This document shows positions 8,180 through 13,298 of a DNA stretch of 14,915 nt, piece by piece (positions within the stretch are counted from its first letter, which is position 1; the number at the start of each line of letters is the position of its first letter). The notes below the pieces were generated by a model that saw nothing but the letters and a program-made list of their open reading frames with translations, ran no database searches and had not been told where the DNA came from. Source of the stretch: Microbacteriaceae bacterium (GTDB lineage: Bacteria; Actinomycetota; Actinomycetes; Actinomycetales; Microbacteriaceae); assembly GCA_022701925.1 (NCBI GenBank), contig JAKONM010000301.1, positions 1-14,915 on the forward strand, given 5' to 3'. Made by a program: the position numbers and the translations under genes.

Positions 8180-8851
8180 ATGGTGGGAACGCGACTGCTG
8201 CGCGTCGTCGTGCTGCCGGCGGTGCTGCTGGTCGGCGCCGCCGCGCTGACCGGCTGCACCTCGAACCCGGTCGGCGCCGTGGCGGCGCCCCGCACCTCGG
8301 CGCCGGCGGCGACCCCGTCGGAGGCGCCCCTGCCCGGCCCCAGCACCCCGCCGCCCACGCAGACCGCCGACGACGCGACGCCCGTGACGGTGAAGTGCAA
8401 GAAGCTGCTGCCGAAGCGCGTCGCCCAGGCCCTGCTGCCCGACCTCGAGCGGACCGAGGACTGGCAGCCCGAGGCGGGCTCGGTCGCCGCGCAGCTGACC
8501 GCCATCGGCGGCACGGCCTGCGCCTTCGGCGACGCCGCCGGCGACGTGCTGGAGGTCGCCGTCGCCAAGCCGTCCGCCGCGGACGCCGCGGCGCTGAAGA
8601 ACGACCTGGTGCGCCGCAGCAACTCGGTGCCCACCTACGGCGGCGAGGCCTACTTCGAGGTCGTCGACCACGTGGGGCGGGTCGACGCCTTCCACGGCCG
8701 CACCTGGATCTCCGCGCGCTCGAACCGGTTCCTGGAGCCGGGCGACGCGATCGAGGTGGTCGCCGCGGCCGAGGCCGCGCTGGGACTCGAGCCCGCCCCC
8801 TCCGCGTCGGCGGTCGTCACCCCGGCGCCGACGCCCGCCCCGACGCCCTGA
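8180..8851 (+). CDS. Putative lipoprotein, divergent from argS
   Basis: The 223-residue protein starts with a lipoprotein signal peptide: Arg5/Arg8, a hydrophobic stretch (9-23) and the lipobox LTGC with Cys26 as the lipid-bearing residue. A Ser/Thr/Ala/Pro-rich linker (about 32-70) precedes a globular domain of about 135 residues with two Cys (73 and 114) that could form a disulfide. The last residues are a short Ala-Pro-Thr-Pro repeat. The pattern CKKLLP…WQPEAGS…GGTACAF recalls lipoproteins found beside argS in Micrococcales, some of which databases call arginyl-tRNA synthetase by mistake; this is from memory. No function is known. I prefer the ATG at 8180 (GGAGG, spacer 7) to the ATG at 8174, which abuts the ribosome site. 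Confidence 0.8.
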   Translation: MVGTRLLRVVVLPAVLLVGAAALTGCTSNPVGAVAAPRTSAPAATPSEAPLPGPSTPPPTQTADDATPVTVKCKKLLPKRVAQALLPDLERTEDWQPEAGSVAAQLTAIGGTACAFGDAAGDVLEVAVAKPSAADAAALKNDLVRRSNSVPTYGGEAYFEVVDHVGRVDAFHGRTWISARSNRFLEPGDAIEVVAAAEAALGLEPAPSASAVVTPAPTPAPTP

Positions 8852-8858
8852 CCCGGGA

Positions 8859-9656
8859 TCAGCCGAGTCGGACGAGGGCCGTGACGTCGTCGTCCGGCAG
8901 GGCGTCCGCCACCGCGGTCACCCGCATGCGGAGGAAGTCCACGCCGCCCCCGATGGTCGTGAGGAACGCCGTGTCGGCGGCGTCGCGCCCGGTGGCGATG
9001 CGCAGCAGGGTGCCGCGCGGCGCGAGCGCCGTCGCGTCGACGACGTGCCACGCGTCCTCGACGAAGGCCTCCGCGACGGCGTGGAAGTCCATGGGGTCGA
9101 GGCCCGGGGCGTAGACCGCCACCAGCCGCGCGGGCACGTCGAGCGCGCGCAGCAGCGCGACGACCAGGTGGGCGTAGTCGCGGCAGACCCCGGCGCGCGC
9201 CAGCCAGGTCTCGGTCGCGCCGTCGGTCGGTCGGCTGGAGCCCGGCACGTAGGACAGCCGGGCGCCGACCCACGACGAGACCGCGTCGAGCAGCGCCTTG
9301 CCGGCCAGGCCGCCGAACTCGGCCTGCGCGGTCGCGAGCAGCTGGTCGGACTCGCTGTAGCGACTGGGCCGCCGGTGGGCGATCAGGTCCAGGGGGTCGA
9401 CCGGGACGGGCTCGGCGCGCCCCTCCGCCTGCGCCTCGTAGCGCACGGCCACCGGGCCGACCCCGGCGTGCGCCAGGTGCAGCCGGGTGCCCGTCGCCTC
9501 CGTCAGCTCCTCGAGCGGCAGGTCGCGGCCGTCCTGCCGCACCTGCAGCCGCTCCTCCACCGCGAGGCCCGGCAGGCGGGCGACGGCGACCGCCAGCACC
9601 AGGTCCGCGTCCGCGGTGACGTCGAGGTCGAAGGCGGCGGAGACCGTGCGTCGCAT
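8859..9656 (-). CDS. Transglutaminase-like cysteine protease family protein
   Basis: The 265-residue protein has an N-terminal beta domain (about 1-85, starting MRRTVSAAFDL) and a transglutaminase-like core (about 100-215). The catalytic triad is intact: Cys158 in RAGVCRDYAHL, His192 in MDFHAVAEAF and Asp207 in WHVVDAT. Such bacterial proteins are typically small cysteine proteases or amidases; the substrate is unknown. No signal peptide is visible, so it is probably cytoplasmic. I chose the ATG at 9656 because the family usually begins at MRRT; the frame extends to 9770 but would overlap the divergent gene. The gene ends 7 nt from the convergent lipoprotein stop and shares a 64-nt promoter region with the reductase gene. 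Confidence 0.88.
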   Translation of the reverse strand: MRRTVSAAFDLDVTADADLVLAVAVARLPGLAVEERLQVRQDGRDLPLEELTEATGTRLHLAHAGVGPVAVRYEAQAEGRAEPVPVDPLDLIAHRRPSRYSESDQLLATAQAEFGGLAGKALLDAVSSWVGARLSYVPGSSRPTDGATETWLARAGVCRDYAHLVVALLRALDVPARLVAVYAPGLDPMDFHAVAEAFVEDAWHVVDATALAPRGTLLRIATGRDAADTAFLTTIGGGVDFLRMRVTAVADALPDDDVTALVRLG

Positions 9657-9662
9657 GGGAGC

Positions 9663-9668
9663 AGCCTG
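9663..9668 (-). promoter_or_regulatory. Weak candidate -10 element of the transglutaminase-like gene
   Basis: The minus strand reads CAGGCT, one mismatch from the TAGGCT at argS and lysA, and lies 6 nt before the ATG at 9656. It fits the leaderless pattern, and there is no clear Shine-Dalgarno sequence, but the first T of the -10 is missing. Confidence 0.25.
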
Positions 9669-9720
9669 ACAGGCGCCGGGAGCCGGGCATACCGCCGGGA
9701 CGCGACGACTTGACCCCGGC

Positions 9721-10383
9721 ATGACTGTGCAGGACATCACCACCATCGGCATCATCGGCGCGGGCAACATCGGCTCGCAGCTCGCACGGCTCGGCGTCGC
9801 CCACGGCTACCGGGTCGTCATCAGCAACTCGCGCGGCCCGGAGACCCTGACCGACCTCGTGGCCGAGATCGGCGACGGCGTCACCGCCGCCACGGCGGAG
9901 GACGCGGCGGCCGCGGGCGACGTGGTCGTCGTCACCATCCCGCTGAAGAACATCGACCGCGTGCCCGTCGCCCCGCTGCGCGGCAAGGTCGTCATCGACA
10001 CCAACAACTACTACCCGCAGCGCGACGGCCGCATCGTGCCGCTGGACGACGCGACGGAGACGACGGCCGGGCTGCTGCAGGCCCACCTGCCCGACTCGAA
10101 GGTCGTCAAGGCCTACAACCACATCATGGCGGCGGACCTCACCACGAAGGGCTCCCCCTCCGGCACCCCCGGCCGGCGGGCCCTCGCGGTCTACGGGAAC
10201 GACGCCGAGGCGCGGGCGACCGTCGCCGCGATGATGGACGAGTTCGGCTTCGAGCCGGTCGACGGCGGTGCAGTGTCGGAGAGCTGGCGCAGCGAGCGCG
10301 ACCAGCCCGGCTACGTGAAGGCCTACGACGCCGACGAGCTGCGCGAGGCCCTGGGGCAGGCGACGCGCGACATCAACGGCTGA
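9721..10383 (+). CDS. NADPH-dependent F420 reductase family / NAD(P)-binding oxidoreductase
   Basis: The 220-residue protein has the N-terminal Rossmann fold of the F420-dependent NADP reductase family (COG2085). GAGNIG (13-18) is the dinucleotide loop, and SNSRGP (35-40) with Ser37/Arg38 after strand 2 is typical of NADPH binding. VIDTNNYYP (91-99) and KAYNHI (130-135) are family motifs in the second half. Members pass hydride between NADPH and F420, but many homologues use other substrates, so the acceptor is uncertain. Length is typical. The ATG at 9721 has no obvious ribosome site. No partner gene for F420 metabolism is present. A 12-bp hairpin follows the stop. Confidence 0.85.
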   Translation: MTVQDITTIGIIGAGNIGSQLARLGVAHGYRVVISNSRGPETLTDLVAEIGDGVTAATAEDAAAAGDVVVVTIPLKNIDRVPVAPLRGKVVIDTNNYYPQRDGRIVPLDDATETTAGLLQAHLPDSKVVKAYNHIMAADLTTKGSPSGTPGRRALAVYGNDAEARATVAAMMDEFGFEPVDGGAVSESWRSERDQPGYVKAYDADELREALGQATRDING

Positions 10384-10389
10384 CGCCGG

Positions 10390-10439
10390 CGGGTCCGCCC
10401 CCGCCCCCGCGGCCGTGATCCGGCGGCGGGGCGGACCCG
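10390..10439 (+). terminator. Candidate terminator of the reductase gene
   Basis: A 12-bp perfect stem (CGGGTCCGCCCC/GGGGCGGACCCG) starts 6 nt after the TGA. The 26-nt loop has a smaller inner GCCG/CGGC stem. No T-run follows. It lies just before the tRNA promoter and would insulate it. Confidence 0.5.
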
Positions 10440-10456
10440 GGCGGCCGAGGGGCTGC

Positions 10457-10462
10457 TAGCCT
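10457..10462 (+). promoter_or_regulatory. Candidate -10 element of the tRNA-Arg gene
   Basis: TAGCCT fits the local TA(G/C)(G/C)(G/C)T pattern. The predicted start near 10469 leaves a 9-nt 5' leader, which RNase P would remove. No -35 box is evident. Confidence 0.5.
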
Positions 10463-10477
10463 CGGGACGTCCCACCG

Positions 10478-10549
10478 GCCCCCATAGCTCAGGGGATAGA
10501 GCACTGCCCTCCGGAGGCAGGGGCGCAAGTTCGAATCTTGCTGGGGGCG
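10478..10549 (+). tRNA. tRNA-Arg, anticodon CCG
   Basis: The full cloverleaf can be folded by eye. The acceptor stem is GCCCCCA/TGGGGGC, the D stem GCTC/GAGC and the anticodon stem CTGCC/GGCAG with loop CTCCGGA, giving CCG at 10511-10513. The variable loop has 4 nt. The T stem is GCAAG/CTTGC with loop TTCGAAT. The discriminator is G; the 3' CCA is not encoded, as is frequent in actinobacteria. It reads CGG, a common Arg codon in this GC-rich genome. It stands alone between its own promoter and a strong hairpin, and is not far from argS, whose product charges it. Confidence 0.97.
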
Positions 10550-10554
10550 CCGAT

Positions 10555-10600
10555 GGAGAGGGCCCGGGTGGACGTCACGACGTCCACCCGGGCCCTCTCC
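10555..10600 (+). terminator. Strong terminator hairpin after tRNA-Arg
   Basis: A perfect 21-bp inverted repeat with a 4-nt CACG loop: the left arm is 10555-10575 and the right arm 10580-10600. It starts 5 nt after the tRNA. There is no T-run, but the stem is extremely stable. Being symmetrical, it could also stop transcription from the opposite strand. Confidence 0.85.
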
Positions 10601-10675
10601 GCATCCCGGGGCCGTGCGGCTGCACGGCACCACCGCCGCTCCGTCCCCAGGGGCGCCGCTCCGGCCCCCACGGGG

Positions 10676-10681
10676 TAGCCT
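10676..10681 (+). promoter_or_regulatory. Weak candidate -10 element upstream of the small ORF
   Basis: TAGCCT is identical to the tRNA-Arg -10 candidate. A start near 10688 would give a leader of about 138 nt before the GTG at 10826. The rest of 10601-10825 shows nothing else I can support. Confidence 0.3.
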
Positions 10682-10825
10682 CCCTCCGCCTCGACGAGGC
10701 CCGGACCCCGCGTGTCAGGCGGGCGCCGGGCCTCCACCCCCTTCCGACGCCGCGTCGTCGCCGACCCGCCGGTCTGCGCGATCGGGCTCCGACGGTGCTG
10801 CTCCGCGATCCCGCGGAGGGGCGTC

Positions 10826-11062
10826 GTGAACCGGACGGCGACCACGGTGGGAGAGGTCGGGCGGCGGCATCCGGAGCCGCACCTGCGGGTCGCGATCGGG
10901 CCCGACGGGCACCTCGGCACCAGCGAGCAGCCACGGCGGTTCCTGGTCGTCGACACGCACGGCGAGCTGCGCGGCCGGTGCCGCGCGCTGGAGGGCGCCA
11001 CGGCGGTGCTGACGGCCGTCGACGACCACTCCCGCCGCCGCCGCCCGGTCGACGCCGGCTGA
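10826..11062 (+). CDS. Small hypothetical protein (78 aa)
   Basis: I do not recognise a family. The GTG at 10826 is preceded by GGAGGG with a 5-nt spacer, an excellent ribosome site. Almost every codon from there to the TGA ends in G or C (GGA, CAT and CCA are the exceptions), as in the real genes around it. The 78-residue product is hydrophilic and basic at the C-terminus (four consecutive Arg), with no signal peptide or membrane helix. The middle part (HLRVAIGPDGHLGT, then RRFLVVDTHGELRG) looks like two short beta hairpins. The frame is open back to 10712, where a longer start is possible but has no ribosome site. It is followed 93 nt later by the zinc-ribbon gene. Confidence 0.6.
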   Translation: MNRTATTVGEVGRRHPEPHLRVAIGPDGHLGTSEQPRRFLVVDTHGELRGRCRALEGATAVLTAVDDHSRRRRPVDAG

Positions 11063-11155
11063 CGGGCGGTCGCGTCGCACGCGCCCGGCGCGCGAAGGCG
11101 GACACGCCGCCGGGCCTGCGCCCCGACCGCGGGCGGCGGGGTGATCGTGTGCCCC

Positions 11156-11503
11156 ATGGCCGAGCCCCGCACGTCCTCGAGCACCACCTCCGGCAGCCCC
11201 GTGCCCCTCGACGCCACCTGCACGCGCTGCCGGCGCGAGGGCGTCTTCTCCGTCGGCCTCTACGTGCTGGCCGCCGACGGCCCCCGCCAGGTCGGCGAGC
11301 GCGTCTTCTGCGTCTGCGAGACGCACCCCGCGCACCGCGCCCTGATCACCAACGGCGACGCGCGCCGCACCGGCGACACCTGCGACCGCTGCCGCCGCGC
11401 CAGCATGTACGAGGTGCCGTTCTTCGCGATGAGCGCGACCGGCGTCGCCCCGCACTCGGTGAAGACGATCTGCCGCGACTGCGACACGAAGCCGCGCCGC
11501 TGA
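11156..11503 (+). CDS. Small protein with two tandem zinc-ribbon-like units
   Basis: The 115-residue protein contains eight Cys arranged as two copies of one unit. Unit 1 has Cys22-x2-Cys25, then Cys52-x-Cys54 (with His57 nearby). Unit 2 has Cys76-x2-Cys79, then Cys106-x2-Cys109. The spacing from the first to the third Cys is 30 residues in both, and the knuckles read TCTRCRR and TCDRCRR. This suggests an internal duplication with a 54-residue period, each unit probably binding one zinc ion. The first 20 residues are Ser/Thr/Pro-rich and probably flexible. No signal peptide or membrane segment is seen, so it should be cytoplasmic. I know no family name and no function; nucleic-acid or protein binding is possible. 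The ATG at 11156 has no clear ribosome site; GTG at 11141 or 11147 is in frame and possible. Confidence 0.78.
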   Translation: MAEPRTSSSTTSGSPVPLDATCTRCRREGVFSVGLYVLAADGPRQVGERVFCVCETHPAHRALITNGDARRTGDTCDRCRRASMYEVPFFAMSATGVAPHSVKTICRDCDTKPRR

Positions 11504-11541
11504 CCGCCGTCGCGACCCCTCCCGCCGTCGGCTCCGCTGAG

Positions 11542-11547
11542 TAGGGT
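11542..11547 (+). promoter_or_regulatory. Candidate -10 element of the arginase-family gene (leaderless)
   Basis: TAGGGT is followed by 7 nt and then the ATG at 11555. A start site 7-8 nt after the element coincides with the A of the ATG, so the mRNA would have no leader. No -35 box is visible. Confidence 0.5.
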
Positions 11548-11554
11548 CGGGACC

Positions 11555-12403
11555 ATGCCGGCACGATTCCTGGTGGTGCCGCAGTGGCAGGGCTCCTCGT
11601 CGAGCCGGTCGATGCGGCTGATGGACGGCGCGGAGGCGATCCGCGGCGACCTGCCCTCGTCCGCGACGACCGGGGTCGAGGTCCCGCTGGGCGCCGGCGA
11701 CGCGCTGGGCACCGACGTGCACCGCTACTCCGCGCTGTCCGGCGTGCGCGACGGCGTGGTCGAGGCGCTGACCCGCGCGGCGGGCGACGACCCGACGGTC
11801 GTGATCGGGGGCGACTGCGGCGTCGAGCTGGGCGCGGTGGGCGCCGCCCTGGCCGCGCACCCGGGCCTCGCCGTCGTCTGGTTCGACGCGCACCCCGACC
11901 TGCACGTGCCGGCCACGTCGCCCAGCGGAGCGTTCCACGGCATGGTCGCCCGCGCGCTGCTGGGCGACGGGGCGGACGGCCTGGTGCTGCAGCCGGGCCT
12001 CGACCCCCGCCGGCTGGTGCTGGCCGGCGTGCGCGCCTGCGACCCGGAGGAGGACGCGTTCATCGCGGAGGCGGGCCTGACGCTGCACTCCCCCGCGCAG
12101 CTCGACGACCCCGCGGCGCTCGTCGCGGCGGTGGAGGCCAGCGGCGCGGACTCGGTCTACGTGCACGTGGACCTCGACGTGCTGGACCCGGACGAGATCG
12201 CCTCCGTGCAGCTGCCCGAGCCGTTCGGGGTGCGCGTGCCGGCGCTGGTCGCCGCGATCCGCGCCCTGCGGGAGCGCTTCCCGCTGGCCGGTGCCGGCAT
12301 CACCGAGTTCGCGCCCGCCTCCCCCGCCGACGCGGCCGCCGACCTGCCGGCGGTGCTGCGCGTGCTCTCGGCCCTGACCGCCCGCCAGCGCCCCGCGGCC
12401 TGA
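11555..12403 (+). CDS. Arginase/agmatinase-family protein with Cys at first metal-ligand position
   Basis: The 282-residue protein has the ureohydrolase fold motifs in order: GGDC (85-88), DAHPD (111-115), FHGM (127-130), HVDLDVLDPDE (204-214) and the C-terminal TEFAP with Glu251. In this superfamily GGDH supplies the first Mn ligand; here it is Cys88. The other five ligands (Asp111, His113, Asp115, Asp206, Asp208) are kept, as is the substrate-side His128. Enzymes of this fold hydrolyse a guanidino or related C-N bond, such as arginine, agmatine or formiminoglutamate; the substrate here is unknown. Whether Cys can bind Mn or another metal is open. The ATG at 11555 fits a leaderless transcript; the gene is 51 nt after the zinc-ribbon gene. 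Confidence 0.88.
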   Translation: MPARFLVVPQWQGSSSSRSMRLMDGAEAIRGDLPSSATTGVEVPLGAGDALGTDVHRYSALSGVRDGVVEALTRAAGDDPTVVIGGDCGVELGAVGAALAAHPGLAVVWFDAHPDLHVPATSPSGAFHGMVARALLGDGADGLVLQPGLDPRRLVLAGVRACDPEEDAFIAEAGLTLHSPAQLDDPAALVAAVEASGADSVYVHVDLDVLDPDEIASVQLPEPFGVRVPALVAAIRALRERFPLAGAGITEFAPASPADAAADLPAVLRVLSALTARQRPAA

Positions 12404-12454
12404 CTCCCCCCGCGCCGGACCGCCCCGTCCAGCGGGCGCCATGGTCGGCCGGGC

Positions 12455-12460
12455 TACCGT
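12455..12460 (+). promoter_or_regulatory. Candidate -10 element of the crotonase gene (leaderless)
   Basis: TACCGT is followed by exactly 6 nt and then the GTG at 12467, so transcription would begin on the start codon. There is no strong Shine-Dalgarno sequence. This probably drives the crotonase – oxidoreductase – SDR set. Confidence 0.5.
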
Positions 12461-12466
12461 GCGAAG

Positions 12467-13258
12467 GTGCCGGATGACGAGCCGCGGGTGCTGGTGGAGC
12501 GCGACGGCGCGATCCTGCGCATCGGCCTGAACCGCCCGGCCAAGAAGAACGCCGCCGACCGCGGCATGCTGCGCGGGCTCGCCGCTGCCTTCGCGAGGCT
12601 GGAGCAGGAGGACGGCGTGCGCGTCGGCCTGCTGCACGCCCTGGGCGACGACTTCACCGCCGGGCTCGACCTCGGCGACGTGGGCGGCGACCTGGCCGGC
12701 GGCGGCATCGACTTCCGCGCGGAGGACCAGCCCGACCCGTGGGGCCTCAGCGGGCCGCCGCGGACGAAGCCGGTGGTCGTCGCGGTGCACGGGCTCTGCC
12801 TGACGCTGGGCATCGAGCTGATCCTGGCCGCGGACGTGGCGGTCGCGGCCGACTCGGCGACCTTCGGCCAGATCGAGGTGGCCCGCGGCATCCTGCCCTT
12901 CGGCGGCGCGACCGCGCGGTTCCCGGCCGCGGTCGGCTGGGGCAACGCGATGCGCTGGATGCTCACCGCCGAGCGGTTCGACGCCGCCGAGGCCCTGCGG
13001 ATCGGCCTGGTGCAGCAGGTGGTGGGCGACGGCACCGAGCTGTCGGCCGCGACGGCGATCGCTCAGCGCATCGCGGAGCAGGCGCCCCTGGCGGTCTCCG
13101 CGGTGCTGGCGGCCTCCCGCGCCGCGCGCGGCACCGCCGAGCGGGAGGGCTTCGCCGACCTGGGCCCGGCGCTGCAGCGGCTGGCCGCCTCGGCCGACGC
13201 CGCCGAGGGCGTGCGGGCGTTCCGCGAACGACGCGACCCGGTGTGGACCGGGCACTGA
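12467..13258 (+). CDS. Enoyl-CoA hydratase/isomerase family protein (crotonase)
   Basis: The 263-residue protein has the crotonase fold. The first oxyanion-hole segment is DFTAGLDLGDV (62-72). The second is VHGLCLTLGIELILAADV (107-124). Both acidic residues used by true hydratases are kept: Glu117 in GIEL and Glu137 in QIEV (equivalent to Glu144 and Glu164 of rat enoyl-CoA hydratase). This favours hydration of 2-enoyl-CoA to 3-hydroxyacyl-CoA over a purely isomerase role, but the acyl substrate is unknown. The usual GGG of the second oxyanion loop reads TLG here. The GTG start at 12467 fits a leaderless mRNA. The flavoprotein gene follows after 40 nt, with no hairpin between, so co-transcription is likely. 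Confidence 0.9.
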   Translation: MPDDEPRVLVERDGAILRIGLNRPAKKNAADRGMLRGLAAAFARLEQEDGVRVGLLHALGDDFTAGLDLGDVGGDLAGGGIDFRAEDQPDPWGLSGPPRTKPVVVAVHGLCLTLGIELILAADVAVAADSATFGQIEVARGILPFGGATARFPAAVGWGNAMRWMLTAERFDAAEALRIGLVQQVVGDGTELSAATAIAQRIAEQAPLAVSAVLAASRAARGTAEREGFADLGPALQRLAASADAAEGVRAFRERRDPVWTGH

Positions 13259-13298
13259 ACACGACACGCGCGACGACCGCGCGGGAGGGGGCTGCACC

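Noticed and set aside
8840..8871. Short inverted repeats (CCGAC/GTCGG and CTGA/TCAG) around the convergent lipoprotein and transglutaminase stops, a possible bidirectional terminator.
   Set aside because: The stems are only 5 and 4 bp, separated by unpaired bases, and lie partly inside both genes. This is not above chance in such GC-rich DNA.
6406..9114. 902-residue plus-strand open frame.
   Set aside because: It is opposite argS and out of frame with the lipoprotein gene; there are no domain motifs and the composition is shadow-like.
10373..10633. Minus-strand open frame across the tRNA-Arg, encoding DSNLRPCLRRAVLYPLSYGG.
   Set aside because: This peptide is the well-known false translation of the strand opposite tRNA-Arg and appears in databases as a spurious protein. 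The tRNA fold is complete.
10489..11223. Minus-strand 244-residue frame ending in KIRTCAPASGGQCSIP.
   Set aside because: It is another frame of the tRNA antisense strand and runs over the hairpin and the plus-strand small gene, whose ribosome site and codon use are better.
10715..13297. Very long (860-residue) minus-strand open frame.
   Set aside because: It lies opposite four plus-strand genes with clear motifs. Its composition (Arg, Gly, Ala, Val, His) is that of an antisense shadow in GC-rich DNA.
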